DNA of 62,810 nt from an uncultured Alphaproteobacteria bacterium (GTDB taxonomy: Bacteria; Pseudomonadota; Alphaproteobacteria; CAAHEQ01; UBA3637). Of the stretch, positions 15,423 to 25,683 are shown one piece after another. The stretch's first letter is position 1. Every line of letters starts with the position of its first letter. The notes below the pieces were generated by a model. That model saw nothing but the letters and a program-made list of their open reading frames with translations, was not told the DNA's origin and made no database searches. A program made the translations under genes and the position numbers. The stretch is from contig CALXUR010000006.1 of assembly GCA_944391735.1 (NCBI GenBank), positions 1 through 62,810 on the forward strand, read 5' to 3'.

Positions 15423-16757
15423 ATGCCGGAGAACCTCTCTTATTGCCTGACGGATACGATTTACGCTTTGTCCAGTGGTCTCGGCAAAGGCGGTGTTGCG
15501 GTTATTCGTGTATCCGGTTCTCGGGTGTTGGATGTTGTATCCCGATTGACCGGTTTGACCCATCCTGAACCGCGTTACGCCTATTTTAAACCTGTTCGGA
15601 CAAGTTCCGGATCCGTCATTGATCATGCCTTGATTTTGTATTTTAAGGGGCCTCACAGCTTTACGGGAGAAGATGTGGTCGAATTTCAAGTCCATGGCGG
15701 CAGGGGTGTGATTCAGGCTATTTTAACGGCATTGGGTGAGATACCGGGATGCCGGCCGGCAGACCGGGGCGAGTTCTCACGCCGTGCGGTTATAAACGGC
15801 AAGATGGATTTAACCGAGGCGGAAGGTCTTTTGGATTTAATTAATGCGGAAACAGAACGCCAGCGTGTCCAAGCTTTGGGACAGATGGAAGGTGTTTTAG
15901 GACGATTGTATGACAATTGGCGAGATCGGTTATGCCATCATATGGCTTATATTGAAGCATTTATTGATTTTCCCGAGGAGGAGATTCCGCCGGAAAAATT
16001 GGCGGGTATTGATGAGGATATTCAATCTTTGCGGACAGCCATACAGAATCATTTGAATGATGGTCGGATTGGCGAAAAGTTACGCGAAGGCTTTCAAATT
16101 GCGATTATCGGTGTTCCCAATGTGGGAAAGTCCAGCCTGATTAATGCCCTGACCCATAAAAACGTGGCAATTGTTTCTCAAACGGCGGGCACAACGCGGG
16201 ATGTGGTTGAGGTGCATTTGGATGTTGATGGTTTTCCCGTTATTTTAGCCGATACAGCCGGGCTGCGGGAGCGGGCGGATGAAATTGAATCGGAAGGTAT
16301 CCGTCGGGCGGTTCAAAAGGCGGATGAGGCTGATTTAATTTTACATGTTCAGGATGGAACGTTGTATCCCGCCGTAGAGCCGCTGCCACCGGGATTATCT
16401 TTGAAAACGGTTTTAACGGTTTGGAACAAAGCTGATAAAATGCGGGAACAGCCGTCGGATGTGATGTGTGTCAGTGCGTTGACCGAATCGGGAATCCCCG
16501 AATTGTGGGCGCAAATCAGGACTGTGTTGGAGCGGGATTTTGGTCGTCGGGACAATGGTATGATTACCCGTGAACGTTACCGCACGGCGTTGGCCGAGTG
16601 TGTCCGTTCTTTGGATCGGGCCTTAACGGTGTCGGATTTAGAGTTAAAAGCCGAAGAGTTGCGTTTGGCGGCGCGAGCTTTGGGACGTATTACCGGACGG
16701 ATTGAAGCGGAAGACTTATTGGATGTCATTTTTCGGGATTTCTGTATTGGGAAGTAA
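15423..16757 (+). CDS. mnmE: tRNA modification GTPase MnmE
   Basis: Works with MnmG to put the carboxymethylaminomethyl group on U34 of certain tRNAs. An N-terminal folate-binding domain (about 1-115), helical domain and inserted G domain: G1 GVPNVGKSS near residue 229, DTAGLRE, and NKAD. The C-terminus is CIGK, with the essential Cys of the CxGK motif. The start lies directly at the engB stop, using GGAATTT in the engB end as ribosome site. mnmG follows after three bases. Confidence 0.95.
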   Translation: MPENLSYCLTDTIYALSSGLGKGGVAVIRVSGSRVLDVVSRLTGLTHPEPRYAYFKPVRTSSGSVIDHALILYFKGPHSFTGEDVVEFQVHGGRGVIQAILTALGEIPGCRPADRGEFSRRAVINGKMDLTEAEGLLDLINAETERQRVQALGQMEGVLGRLYDNWRDRLCHHMAYIEAFIDFPEEEIPPEKLAGIDEDIQSLRTAIQNHLNDGRIGEKLREGFQIAIIGVPNVGKSSLINALTHKNVAIVSQTAGTTRDVVEVHLDVDGFPVILADTAGLRERADEIESEGIRRAVQKADEADLILHVQDGTLYPAVEPLPPGLSLKTVLTVWNKADKMREQPSDVMCVSALTESGIPELWAQIRTVLERDFGRRDNGMITRERYRTALAECVRSLDRALTVSDLELKAEELRLAARALGRITGRIEAEDLLDVIFRDFCIGK

Positions 16758-16760
16758 AAT

Positions 16761-18608
16761 ATGACAAAAGAATATGACATTATTGTCATTGGCGGGGGAC
16801 ATGCGGGGTGCGAGGCAGCGGCCGGTGCTGCTCGGACGGGGGCAAAAACACTTTTGATAACACACCATATCCGGACGATTGCGGATATGTCATGTAATCC
16901 GGCTATCGGTGGTTTGGCAAAGGGGACCGTTGTCCGAGAAATCGATGCTTTAGATGGTTTGATGGGACGGGTTATTGACAAGACCGGGTTACAGTTTCGG
17001 ATGTTGAATGCCTCTAAAGGTCCCGCGGTTCAGGGACCTCGGGCTCAGGCCGACAAAGAGGCTTATTGCGCCGAGATGCAGCGTCTTTTAAAAGGGTATC
17101 CGAATTTGGATATCAGGGAGGCTTCGGCAGATGATTTACTTGAAGAAAACGGTTGTATTTGTGGTGTTATGGCTTCCGGGACGGTTATTCGTGCGGGGGC
17201 GGTTATTGTAACGACCGGTACTTTTTTGAATGGCGTGATGCATGTGGGGCCGGAACAAACAGCCGGTGGTCGTTATGGCGAAGAGGCAAGCTTGGGTATC
17301 ACACCCGCTTTAAAGCGAATGGGGTTACAGGTCGGCCGTTTGAAAACCGGAACGCCGGCACGATTGGATAAAGCAACGATTGATTGGTCCAAATGTATGC
17401 GTCAGGACGGTGATGTTCCGGCGCGTCCTTTTTCCTTTATGAGTTCAGATTTTCAGCCGGAACAAATACCTTGTTATATGACGCATACAACCCCGGAAAC
17501 ACATAAAATCATCGAAGATAATTTATATCGGGCTCCCTTGTACTGCGGGCAGATTCACTCTGTCGGTCCCAGATATTGCCCGAGTATTGAAGATAAACTG
17601 GTGCGTTTTAAGGGGCGCGACAGCCATCATGTGTTTTTGGAGCCCGAAACTCGAAACGGTAACAGCATTTATCCGAACGGTATTTCCACTTCTTTACCAA
17701 AAGATGTTCAAGAAGCTTTTATCCGGACAATTCCCGGGTTAGAGCATGTTCGTATTTTGCGATATGCGTATGCGATTGAATATGATTATGTGGATCCGCG
17801 AGAGTTGAAACCAACCTTGGAAACAAAAAAGGTGTCCGGTTTGTTTTTGGCGGGGCAAATTAACGGGACGACAGGATATGAGGAGGCTGCCGGGCAGGGG
17901 CTGGTGGCCGGTGTAAATGCCGCGTTGCAAGTCTTGAAAACAGGACGGACGCTTGTTTTTGATCGGGCGGATAGTTATATCGGCGTTATGATTGATGACA
18001 TCACGACATTGGGGGTGGATGAACCCTATCGGTTGTTCACATCCCGGGCAGAGTATCGTTTAACCATACGGGCGGATAATGCTGATTTAAGGTTAACGGA
18101 AAAAGGTATTGCGGCAGGGTGCGTTGGTTCCGAGCGGGCAATGGCTTTCCGACGTAAAAAACAAGCGTTGGAACAGGCACGTCGGTTGATTCAATCTATG
18201 GTATATACGCCGAAAGAGCTTCAGTCGTTTGGATTTTCCGTTAATTCGGACGGTCAAAAACGAACGCCGTTTGATATGTTGTCGTATCAGGGGGTTACTT
18301 GGGCACAATTGACTTCTGTTTGGCCTCTTTTAAAGAGTATTACGCCGGACGTGGCGGAACAGCTTGAAATTGAAGGACGATATCAGGGGTATTTGGCGCG
18401 TCAACAACTGGATATTGAAGCTTTTCGGAAAGATGAAGCGTTAAAAATTCCGGAGGATACGGATTATACCGAGATCGGCGGTTTGTCAAATGAAATTATC
18501 GGACGGTTAAATAAAACGAAACCGGCGACAATCGGTGCTATGATGCGGATGACCGGTATGACGCCGGCGGCGGCCACGGCGGTTATCGGGTATTTAAAAC
18601 GAAAGTAA
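16761..18608 (+). CDS. mnmG: tRNA modification enzyme MnmG (GidA)
   Basis: FAD-dependent partner of MnmE for U34 modification. The 615-residue protein has the dinucleotide-binding motif [13 protein letters not shown] near the N-terminus, the GidA signatures [15 protein letters not shown] ([10 protein letters not shown]) and [16 protein letters not shown], and a complete C-terminal helical domain. This is the last gene of the rnpA-to-mnmG cluster. The usual next genes (rsmG, parA, parB) are absent. Confidence 0.96.
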   Translation: MTKEYDIIVIGGGHAGCEAAAGAARTGAKTLLITHHIRTIADMSCNPAIGGLAKGTVVREIDALDGLMGRVIDKTGLQFRMLNASKGPAVQGPRAQADKEAYCAEMQRLLKGYPNLDIREASADDLLEENGCICGVMASGTVIRAGAVIVTTGTFLNGVMHVGPEQTAGGRYGEEASLGITPALKRMGLQVGRLKTGTPARLDKATIDWSKCMRQDGDVPARPFSFMSSDFQPEQIPCYMTHTTPETHKIIEDNLYRAPLYCGQIHSVGPRYCPSIEDKLVRFKGRDSHHVFLEPETRNGNSIYPNGISTSLPKDVQEAFIRTIPGLEHVRILRYAYAIEYDYVDPRELKPTLETKKVSGLFLAGQINGTTGYEEAAGQGLVAGVNAALQVLKTGRTLVFDRADSYIGVMIDDITTLGVDEPYRLFTSRAEYRLTIRADNADLRLTEKGIAAGCVGSERAMAFRRKKQALEQARRLIQSMVYTPKELQSFGFSVNSDGQKRTPFDMLSYQGVTWAQLTSVWPLLKSITPDVAEQLEIEGRYQGYLARQQLDIEAFRKDEALKIPEDTDYTEIGGLSNEIIGRLNKTKPATIGAMMRMTGMTPAAATAVIGYLKRK

Positions 18609-18627
18609 CGGCCCGTGACAGGCCGTT
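18607..18627. terminator. Hairpin after mnmG
   Basis: Seven-base arms AACGGCC/GGCCGTT around a seven-base loop, directly at the mnmG stop. It lacks a good T-run, so the terminator call is weak. It also lies 22 bases beyond the convergent luxR-type gene. Confidence 0.4.
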
Positions 18628-18649
18628 GCGCAAATATTGCGGACATATA

Positions 18650-18895
18650 TCAGATAAATCCTTTTTCTTTTGCTTTCAGCAATACCTGAACGCGGTTTTG
18701 AACACCAAACGCGCGGAGCAGAGCGCTGACATGCATTTTAATTGTCGGTTCGGCAACGCCCAGATTATGCGCGATTTGTTTGTTAGACAATCCTTGCCCC
18801 AACTGTTGCAAAACGCTTGCTTGACGTTGGGAAAGGAAAAGTCCGTTGCCCAAGGCATAATCTTGTTTCCGATACGGCTGTGAAGGTAATGACAT
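18650..18895 (-). CDS. Stand-alone LuxR-type HTH regulator
   Basis: An 81-residue protein consisting almost only of a GerE/LuxR DNA-binding domain: LSQRQASVLQQLGQGLSNKQ begins the first helices and VAEPTIKMHVSALLRAFGVQ is the recognition and dimer helix. There is no sensor or receiver domain, so it either acts constitutively or is controlled by abundance (like GerE). GGAGAGG precedes the ATG. It is the last gene of a three-gene minus-strand unit with a helical 91-residue protein and a 43-residue membrane peptide. Confidence 0.8.
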   Translation of the reverse strand: MSLPSQPYRKQDYALGNGLFLSQRQASVLQQLGQGLSNKQIAHNLGVAEPTIKMHVSALLRAFGVQNRVQVLLKAKEKGFI

Positions 18896-18923
18896 GATCC
18901 TCTCCTTTCTCCAAACGGAAAAG

Positions 18924-19199
18924 TTATTTGTTCAGTTCAGCTTCCATCTTTTGGATTTTAGCTTCTTTGTGTGCGATTTTGCGGGAAATTAAATCAACAA
19001 TCGTTTGATGCCCGTTGTCTTTTGCCCAGCCCTCAATCATATATAAAGCTTTTAGTTTTTCTTTTTTTGTTTCCAAAATAAATTTTTTCATATCTTCCGG
19101 AAACTCGGACCATGCTTTTTTAATTTCTGATTTTAAAAGTATTTTTTCGTCTGGTGTCAGTTTATTTGTTCCGTCGTTCATATCAATTTTTGTATTCAT
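18924..19199 (-). CDS. Hypothetical helical protein, 91 residues
   Basis: Not recognised. Highly charged (Lys/Glu-rich), predicted all-helical, with heptad-like spacing in the last 30 residues (SRKIAHKEAKIQKMEAELNK), suggesting a coiled coil. GGGGGAGAAC precedes the ATG. The upstream small membrane ORF overlaps it by 17 bases and a LuxR-type gene follows after 28 bases, so the three are probably cotranscribed and functionally linked. Confidence 0.6.
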   Translation of the reverse strand: MNTKIDMNDGTNKLTPDEKILLKSEIKKAWSEFPEDMKKFILETKKEKLKALYMIEGWAKDNGHQTIVDLISRKIAHKEAKIQKMEAELNK

Positions 19200-19314
19200 G
19201 TTCTCCCCCTTTGAATGGATAAGTTGTCAAATAAAAGAATGCATAAACAAGGAGTCCGAAGCAACAGCATGTCAACAATAGAATTTTAGTCATGATATGA
19301 AACAGTGACATCAT
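19183..19314 (-). CDS. Small single-pass membrane protein, 43 residues
   Basis: A small gene visible when the intergenic strand is read: MMSLFHIMTKILLLTCCCFG, one membrane helix running on to about residue 32 with a CCC cluster, then a short polar tail. GGGGGA lies six bases upstream of the first ATG. It overlaps the next gene by 17 bases, typical of coupled genes. TTGACA with a weak TACCTG 17 bases downstream at 19385-19357 may be the promoter. Its function is unknown; a membrane-bound partner of the downstream regulator is possible but unsupported. Confidence 0.55.
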   Translation of the reverse strand: MMSLFHIMTKILLLTCCCFGLLVYAFFYLTTYPFKGGEHEYKN

Positions 19315-19480
19315 CCGCTCTCCCCCTTTGTCTGTTGTCTTTTGAATAACAACTTACAGGTATGACTATTGCGGCAATTTGTCAAGAGAGAAAAAGAAGA
19401 AAATCGTTGTATTGCCGAATGAAAAGGATAAAAAAGAGAAAAGATAAAAATGGAAAGTAAAGTAAAAACCGTAACGATTT

Positions 19481-19639
19481 AAGGGCCAATAGAATGTTAT
19501 AGATTTTATAGCATAGAGGGTTATTGTCTGGCAAGGACTTTTTCGTTGAATTTCCAAGAAAGGAGCGTATTTTGGACATCTTTCCGAAAATGTAAAAAAA
19601 TAATGACCGTTATTTTTTAATACTGAAAGGAAGGATTTT
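19481..19639 (+). promoter_or_regulatory. Shared upstream regulatory module, copy A
   Basis: Contains an inverted repeat (ATGTTATA and its near complement around five bases, 19494-19514; one mismatch) within a stretch shared with two other genes here. About 110 bases on is a stem-loop AAAAAATAA/TTATTTTTT with ATGACC in the loop, then AAAGGAAGGA and the start codon. It is about 90 percent identical by eye to copy B upstream of 28904. No clear TTGACA-type promoter was seen in it. Confidence 0.65.
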
Positions 19640-20764
19640 ATGACGGAAAAACAAAAGGTTACTCCAAATATGAAAGCGGCAAAAAACGAATCGGGCAAAT
19701 CCATGGTGGAGATGTTAGGTGTCTTGGCTTTGATGGGATTATTGGCTATTCTGGGGGCTAAAGGGTATAATATGGCCATGGAACGCGCGATGGCGAATGA
19801 GATTATCAATGATGTCAATAAACGCTCTCTACTTCATTCTCAACAGCTTTTGGCCGGCAGTGCTTTGGATGTTTCAGAAATGCCCGATAAAATCCGGGAT
19901 ATCTATCCCGTCTCCGCCGAAAAACTGGGGGTTCAGTTCTTTACCCTCAAAGTCTCTCAAGTAGAAACGCCTGTTTGTCGACGGATTGCTGATCTGGGCT
20001 ACCCCGTCCCGATTCAAGTCACAGCAAACGGGACAAAAATCTCTCCCGACAACACCACGCCTTGCGAAAATCAAACGGGTATTGTCGAAATGGCTTTTAC
20101 TTTTAACAGGACGTTGACCCCTTGTCCGGGCTGTTTGGATCAAATTATGTCATGTCTGAATGATTCATCTTGTAAAGAGGGTTACCTGTGCCAAGCTGGA
20201 CAATGTATTTGTCAATCTCCCTGTGGCACTTCCGGATGCTGTTTAAGTGGACAAGTTTGCTCGAATAATAAATGTGTTCAACCGGGGTGTGTTTCCGATG
20301 AAGATTGTGAAAACGGATCCTGTCTGGGAGGGCAGTGTGGATGTCAATCCTTTCGGGATTGTTCACCAAATCGATATTGTATTTTGGCTGAAGGTTGGAA
20401 TGGTGGTGGCATCGGACGTTGTAGTTCCTCATCAGATGTATCTGGTTCGGAAGGTGGATATATTTGGTCGGCGAAAAAAATGTTCTGGTATACAGCTGAT
20501 GATTTTTGTAAAAGTCATGGTATGGAATTAGTTGATACAAGTGGTTGGGATTGTGATACGACGGCTTGGTCCGCTATATGCTCTAACACAAATTTACCAG
20601 ATGGAATTGGAACGCATTGGTATTGGACGAAACATATATATGAAGGTAGAACTTTTTGGGCAATGCAACGTTATAATGCTTCTACTAAAGAGTTTGGTTT
20701 TCGAAAGGAACATTATTCGAATAACAGTGGCGCTATCGGCCCGACAGGAGCACTCTGCTATTAA
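19640..20764 (+). CDS. Cys-rich prepilin-like surface protein, copy A
   Basis: A 374-residue protein. Its N-terminus holds a class III-like prepilin signal: after a 19-residue charged leader ending SG comes KSMVEMLGVLALMGLLAILG, with Glu at +5 and a hydrophobic helix, as in type IV pilins and pseudopilins; +1 is Lys instead of Phe/Met. A middle region with about 20 Cys in short EGF-like spacing covers residues 155-260. The last 110 residues begin GGYIWSAKKMFWYTADDFC and end GALCY, resembling C-type-lectin-like folds (weak). A peptidase and assembly system are expected elsewhere. The last base is 23 bases from the convergent transferase. Inferred surface adhesin. Confidence 0.75.
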   Translation: MTEKQKVTPNMKAAKNESGKSMVEMLGVLALMGLLAILGAKGYNMAMERAMANEIINDVNKRSLLHSQQLLAGSALDVSEMPDKIRDIYPVSAEKLGVQFFTLKVSQVETPVCRRIADLGYPVPIQVTANGTKISPDNTTPCENQTGIVEMAFTFNRTLTPCPGCLDQIMSCLNDSSCKEGYLCQAGQCICQSPCGTSGCCLSGQVCSNNKCVQPGCVSDEDCENGSCLGGQCGCQSFRDCSPNRYCILAEGWNGGGIGRCSSSSDVSGSEGGYIWSAKKMFWYTADDFCKSHGMELVDTSGWDCDTTAWSAICSNTNLPDGIGTHWYWTKHIYEGRTFWAMQRYNASTKEFGFRKEHYSNNSGAIGPTGALCY

Positions 20765-20787
20765 CGTATAAGGGATGTAATGAACAA

Positions 20788-22389
20788 TTATTTCCTTGTG
20801 TTTAAAATACTTTTTTCGGGATTAAAATCATCATTGGTAAGGGACGAAATATCAATAATGGTGTGGATTGCATCTTGCAGATTATAATCGGTTTGAGGAG
20901 ATTGTCCCCGTTGTGCGATATCGGGGCGCAATTTCCGAAGCATCGGGGAAAGCCATAATATAAACGGAACAGAGGTCATCGGTTCATTTGCCAGTTCGGA
21001 ATGGCCTAAAATCCGATTGGGTGTTGAATCGAAAATATCCTCCCCGTGATCGGAAAAATAAAGCATGTATTGCGCACCCTCGGCCTCTTTTAACATTTGA
21101 ATGATTTGGTTGATAATATAATCGGTGTAACGGATGGAATCGTCATATGCATTTAACAGTTGATAGTTGGATCCGGAGAGTTTTTTACCGGGTAATGTGT
21201 CGGTAAAGTGTTTAAATTCGGAGGGATAGCGGTTCACGTATGCCGAATGGGATCCGATTAAATGCACGAAAATAACTTTTTTTGTATCGGTGTTTCGGAT
21301 GATTTTTTGAATATCTGGCAACATCGCCTCATCCAAACCTGCTTTTTCAAAACGTTTCATGCCACTGAAATTAAAATATTTATTGTAATCGGCATGCGAC
21401 GCCATAGCGGTCACAATCGTATCATCCAAAGCGTATTGGTTTGATAGCCAATATGTTTTAAAACCGGCTTGTTTAAAATAATCAATCATGTTGCCTTTTT
21501 CATACAAGTTATTCGGGTGATCGGTATCCGCAAAACTCAATGTTCGCTCCAAAGAGGGCATTGTTTGGGCAAAAGGGGAGCGAACGTTCGGGAACACAAT
21601 CAGTTCGTTTCGGATACAGTCCGTAAATTCATTTGTTTTTCGGGGATAGCCATATAAAGACAGGTGTGTTCTGTTAGCGGATTCTCCGATAACAATCACA
21701 TACGTTTGAGGTTGATCAGACGGTAAACTTGATTGAATTGTTTTAAAATCCGGTGCGGTATACTCGGCTATTTTTTGTTTCAGAGCCTGATAACTTTTTT
21801 TATATTCATAGTAATGATAAAAGATATTGCTATATGGATTTAAAATATAGGCGTCTTTAAATTTTGGCCAACGCCGTCCCAAATTACGAATAAACGGAAA
21901 TGAAAATGCGATTAGAACCGTGACGATACCCCCTTGTTGCAAAACTGTTTCAAACGCGGGCGCGGGTATCCGGGCAATCAAAACAAACGGTGACAGGAAA
22001 AAGAAAGCAAAACCGACGTATAAAACAGGCGGAATATTCTGACTGATAAACTCGCGCGTTTCTTTCATATTGGATACAAAAACGGTAAAAAAGGTATTTA
22101 AACCGATACGTGTTCCGAATAAGTAAATATGCCCCAGTTCGGCAAACATCAACGGCATGAAAAGCAATTGAATGAATCCCAGATACCAACGTGTTAGCGG
22201 TGGATAAATACAGGTCGGCAACATAACCAAACAACAGACAGGAATCGTCCGAATGAAATCTTTGCACAGCATTCGCAGAAAAGCCATGTCTTTTAACTTT
22301 TCCCATGTAACGGTTTTACACGATACATAGATAAGGGGTAGAAATGCAATCAGGGCTATATAGCCGAAAGCGGGCCAAAAATCAATCAT
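20788..22389 (-). CDS. Phosphoethanolamine transferase-like membrane sulfatase-fold protein
   Basis: A 533-residue inner-membrane enzyme expected to move phosphoethanolamine onto lipid A, core sugars or another surface glycan. Five N-terminal membrane helices (to about residue 170) precede a periplasmic alkaline-phosphatase fold: VIVIGESANRTHLSLYGY carries the metal/nucleophile region near residue 235, and YFSDHGED and GHSELANEPM carry further metal ligands. Where many family members have Thr, the residue after the Glu is Ser, so the exact nucleophile is unclear. Substrate not known. It lies 26 bases downstream of ettA on the same strand. Confidence 0.8.
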   Translation of the reverse strand: MIDFWPAFGYIALIAFLPLIYVSCKTVTWEKLKDMAFLRMLCKDFIRTIPVCCLVMLPTCIYPPLTRWYLGFIQLLFMPLMFAELGHIYLFGTRIGLNTFFTVFVSNMKETREFISQNIPPVLYVGFAFFFLSPFVLIARIPAPAFETVLQQGGIVTVLIAFSFPFIRNLGRRWPKFKDAYILNPYSNIFYHYYEYKKSYQALKQKIAEYTAPDFKTIQSSLPSDQPQTYVIVIGESANRTHLSLYGYPRKTNEFTDCIRNELIVFPNVRSPFAQTMPSLERTLSFADTDHPNNLYEKGNMIDYFKQAGFKTYWLSNQYALDDTIVTAMASHADYNKYFNFSGMKRFEKAGLDEAMLPDIQKIIRNTDTKKVIFVHLIGSHSAYVNRYPSEFKHFTDTLPGKKLSGSNYQLLNAYDDSIRYTDYIINQIIQMLKEAEGAQYMLYFSDHGEDIFDSTPNRILGHSELANEPMTSVPFILWLSPMLRKLRPDIAQRGQSPQTDYNLQDAIHTIIDISSLTNDDFNPEKSILNTRK

Positions 22390-22415
22390 GGGGGAAGATG
22401 ACCTTATATGTTTAT

Positions 22416-24092
22416 TTATGTTCGTTCAATCGGTTTGAATTTAATCCGATGGGGTTGATCCGCGTCCGTTCCCAGACGCCGGTGTTTGTCCGCTTCATAT
22501 TCGGCATAATTGCCTTCAAAGAAAACGACCCGACTGTCACCCTCAAAAGCCAGAATATGTGTGGCTAAGCGATCCAGAAACCAACGGTCATGCGATGTGA
22601 TAACCGCACACCCCGGGAAATCCATCAAAGCTTCTTCCAACGCCCGTAAGGTATCGACATCCAAATCATTTGTCGGTTCGTCCAACAATAAAACATTCGC
22701 GCCGGATTTTAACATCTTGGCCATATGAACGCGGTTGCGCTCACCGCCGGATAAAACACCGACTTTCTTTTGCTGATCCGGTCCCTTGAAATTGAATTGA
22801 GAGGCATATGAGCGGGAGTTGACTTCTCTTTTCCCGAGGGTTAAGATATCCAAACCGCCGGAGATTTCCTGCCAAACGGTTTTGTTCGGATCCAAACTGT
22901 CACGCGATTGATCCACATACCCGAGTTTAACGGTTTCTCCGATTCGGAACGTTCCCGCGTCCGGTTGTTCCTGCCCGGTAATAATGCGCATCAACGTTGT
23001 TTTACCGGCACCGTTCGGTCCGATAACGCCGACAATACCGCCGGCAGGCAGATTAAAACTTAAATCATCAAATAACAATTTATCTCCGAAAGCTTTTTTC
23101 AAGTGTTCCGCTTTCAGAACCAGTTCGCCCAAACGAGGCCCCGGAGGAATAATGATTTGAGCGGTTTCAGGTGCTTTTTCATTTGATTTTTTCAGGAGTT
23201 CCTCATATGCCGTGATACGTGCTTTGGATTTTGCTTGGCGCGCTTTCGGTGATTGCCGAACCCATTCCAATTCTTCCGCCAATGTTTTTTGACGGTTCTT
23301 TTCGGCATTTTGTTCTTGCTCTAACCGTTTTTGTTTTTGTTCCAGCCAGCTGGTATAATTTCCTTCATACGGGATTCCTTCGCCGCGATCCATTTCCAGA
23401 ATCCAGCCCGTCACATTATCCAGAAAATAGCGGTCATGGGTGATCATAACAACCGTGCCGCTGTAATTTTTCAAATATGTTTGAAGCCAGGCGATGGATT
23501 CGGCGTCCAAATGGTTGGTCGGTTCATCTAAAAGCAACATATCCGGTTTGGATAATAGCAATCGGCACAAGGCTACGCGTCGTTTTTCCCCACCGGATAA
23601 TTTCGTAACATCCGCATCACCCGGCGGGCAACGCAGCGCATCCATGGCAATTTCAATAGTTCGTTCGATTTCCCATCCGTTGCAGGCATCGATTTTCTCT
23701 TGTAATTCGGCTTGTTCGGCTAACAGTTTATCCATGTCTGCATCCGGATCGCAAAAAGCTTGGTTGACCTCTTCATAACGTTTCATTAGATCACGTATTT
23801 CCCCGACACCGTCCATAACGTTTTCCATAACGTTTTTAGACGGATCCAGTTGCGGTTCCTGGGGCAGGTAACCGACTTTGACTCCGTCGGCCGCCCACGC
23901 TTCACCCGTGAAATCCTGATCCAATCCGGCCATAATTTTTAAAAGGGTTGATTTACCGGCACCGTTCGGGCCGAGAACACCGATTTTGGCTCCCGGAAAA
24001 AACGATAACCAGATATGTTTTAAAACTTCCTTACCGCCCGGAAACGTTTTGCACAAATCCTTCATGACATAAATATATTGATACGCAGGCAT
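22416..24092 (-). CDS. ettA: Energy-dependent translational throttle protein EttA (ABC-F)
   Basis: A 558-residue soluble ABC-F ATPase that binds the ribosomal E site and gates translation by ATP level. Two ATPase cassettes with Walker [10 protein letters not shown] and GPNGAGKTT, signatures [12 protein letters not shown] and [13 protein letters not shown], and [11 protein letters not shown] / [11 protein letters not shown]alker B. The inter-domain arm and toe segments characteristic of EttA are present. Length is standard. The ribosome site GGGAAAGGAAT precedes the start. Confidence 0.95.
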   Translation of the reverse strand: MPAYQYIYVMKDLCKTFPGGKEVLKHIWLSFFPGAKIGVLGPNGAGKSTLLKIMAGLDQDFTGEAWAADGVKVGYLPQEPQLDPSKNVMENVMDGVGEIRDLMKRYEEVNQAFCDPDADMDKLLAEQAELQEKIDACNGWEIERTIEIAMDALRCPPGDADVTKLSGGEKRRVALCRLLLSKPDMLLLDEPTNHLDAESIAWLQTYLKNYSGTVVMITHDRYFLDNVTGWILEMDRGEGIPYEGNYTSWLEQKQKRLEQEQNAEKNRQKTLAEELEWVRQSPKARQAKSKARITAYEELLKKSNEKAPETAQIIIPPGPRLGELVLKAEHLKKAFGDKLLFDDLSFNLPAGGIVGVIGPNGAGKTTLMRIITGQEQPDAGTFRIGETVKLGYVDQSRDSLDPNKTVWQEISGGLDILTLGKREVNSRSYASQFNFKGPDQQKKVGVLSGGERNRVHMAKMLKSGANVLLLDEPTNDLDVDTLRALEEALMDFPGCAVITSHDRWFLDRLATHILAFEGDSRVVFFEGNYAEYEADKHRRLGTDADQPHRIKFKPIERT

Positions 24093-24158
24093 AAAAATTC
24101 CTTTCCCCAGTAAACATAAACTGATGGTATCGTATCCGAAACGCCTTTGAAAGTCAAG

Positions 24159-25142
24159 TTATTTCCGTTTTGAAAACACGTTTAATCGCTTGATTTGCTT
24201 GTGCCCGACGGCTTTAATCATGGCTTTGACATCACGCATTTTCAGGTTTTCGTAATCAATATCCTGATAGGGTTTTGCAAAAAAACGCCGCCGCGCCTGT
24301 TCAAGGGGCGCGTCAAATATCGGTTCAAAAAAGCGAAGCAACGCCTCGTCCGTTAAATCATCGGGTAGTTTTCCGTTTTTAAAAACAGGAGCCCTCATCA
24401 TTTTCAGATACAAAGCATCATCCCGGTCAATCTTTTGAACAAAGTCAACCAACTGATCTATTGTTTGAAAATCATGGGCGTTGATAAAAGCGTCCGGATT
24501 GAAATCTTCACTGACGCGTGGATCTCCGTAATAAATCGGAACACAATCGGACGCGAACGCTTGCAGTATTTTTTCGGTTGTATAGCCCGGAGCGTATGTG
24601 TTTTCAAAAGCCAGTGCGAATTTATACCGGCTTTGAAAGGCGATTTTATCCTTGACCGCTCCGCCGACGTTATTTTGCCAACGTCCGCCCGATGCAACCG
24701 GTTTATAAACCGACAGTTTTCTAAAAGCTTCTTCCCGCCGTCCGTCTGTTTGCCGCGCGTTAGAGATGACGGTTGCGCAGAACCCCCGTTGTAGTAACGA
24801 TTTATCGGAACGTCCGACACTTTTTCGTATGGCTTTTTCCAAATCCGGCAGGCACATGCGCCACAAAGGGAGTCGGTGATATCTGTCTTCAAATGTCATA
24901 TGTTGAAAACCGAGGGCATAGTCGCAATAATTAAAATTGGGAACAACATTTTCGCCCGTCCAAAAAATACGAATTCCCGGAAAAGTGTGATGTGTGTTTC
25001 CGCCTAATGTATAAAAGATATAATCCGGCTTGTCCGAAATAACGACATTATATTTTTGGCGTAAAAAAGGTGTGAAAAACTCCTTTTCGGGATCCGAATA
25101 TCGTCCGAAATCCATATAATTGATTTTGATTGTTTTTTTCAT
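24159..25142 (-). CDS. Family 10 fucosyltransferase-like enzyme
   Basis: A 327-residue soluble transferase with the GT10 alpha-1,3/4-fucosyltransferase signature: FALAFENTYAPGYTTEKI at about residues 176-193 followed by the VPIYYGDPRVSED segment. The family moves fucose from GDP-fucose to GlcNAc, in bacteria on LPS O-chains or core; Lewis-type host mimicry is known in Helicobacter. The heptad repeats found in H. pylori enzymes are not visible, and the C-terminal tail is basic. Acceptor and in vivo role are unknown. It sits 22 bases downstream of dut. Confidence 0.82.
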   Translation of the reverse strand: MKKTIKINYMDFGRYSDPEKEFFTPFLRQKYNVVISDKPDYIFYTLGGNTHHTFPGIRIFWTGENVVPNFNYCDYALGFQHMTFEDRYHRLPLWRMCLPDLEKAIRKSVGRSDKSLLQRGFCATVISNARQTDGRREEAFRKLSVYKPVASGGRWQNNVGGAVKDKIAFQSRYKFALAFENTYAPGYTTEKILQAFASDCVPIYYGDPRVSEDFNPDAFINAHDFQTIDQLVDFVQKIDRDDALYLKMMRAPVFKNGKLPDDLTDEALLRFFEPIFDAPLEQARRRFFAKPYQDIDYENLKMRDVKAMIKAVGHKQIKRLNVFSKRK

Positions 25143-25164
25143 GTCTCCCCCTTTTTAGACAAGT

Positions 25165-25638
25165 TTAGCTTCTACCCGTTGAACCGAATCCCCCCGTTCC
25201 GCGTGTTGTGTTGTTGGTAACACTGTCGGTTACGACAATTTCAGGGTGAATGACAGGACAGATAACGGCCTGGGCAATCCGGTCTCCCGGTTGAATGACA
25301 AAAGGTTCTGTGCCCAAGTTAATCACCGTTGTTTTTAACTCACCCCGATATCCGAAATCAACGGTGCCGGGTGTGTTGACAATGGATATCCCGTGTTTCG
25401 CTGCCAAACCGGAACGGGGTCTGACTTGAATTTCATACCCGATGTCAGAACCGAAAGGAAAGGGACCTTCAAATTCGATTTTAATGCCGTTGGAAATCAG
25501 GGCGTATTCCCCCGGTTGTAAGGTAACGGGGGCTTTGATGGCAGCACGCAGATCAAAGCCCGAATCGTCGGTATGCTTGTAATTAAGTTCTCCCCAGCTT
25601 TTATCGTAACAATCCAGGTATTCAATCAGTAAACGCAT
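25165..25638 (-). CDS. dut: dUTP diphosphatase
   Basis: Hydrolyses dUTP to dUMP, keeping uracil out of DNA and providing dTMP precursor. The five trimeric dUTPase motifs are present: DDSGFDLRA (I), RPRSGLAAK (II), NTPGTVDFGYRGE (III), GDRIAQAV (IV), RGTGGFGSTGR (V). The 157 residues fit the family. AAAAGGAGA precedes the ATG. It shares a strand with uvrA and the GT10 gene. Confidence 0.95.
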   Translation of the reverse strand: MRLLIEYLDCYDKSWGELNYKHTDDSGFDLRAAIKAPVTLQPGEYALISNGIKIEFEGPFPFGSDIGYEIQVRPRSGLAAKHGISIVNTPGTVDFGYRGELKTTVINLGTEPFVIQPGDRIAQAVICPVIHPEIVVTDSVTNNTTRGTGGFGSTGRS

Positions 25639-25683
25639 TTTTTTCTCCTTTTGATATCATTTATCCCTTATTGCGGACGGTAT

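Noticed and set aside
19366..19818. 150-residue minus frame opposite the prepilin-like copy A start
   Set aside because: Similar frame opposite copy B (29,073-29,471) exists only because the DNA is duplicated; no start signal.
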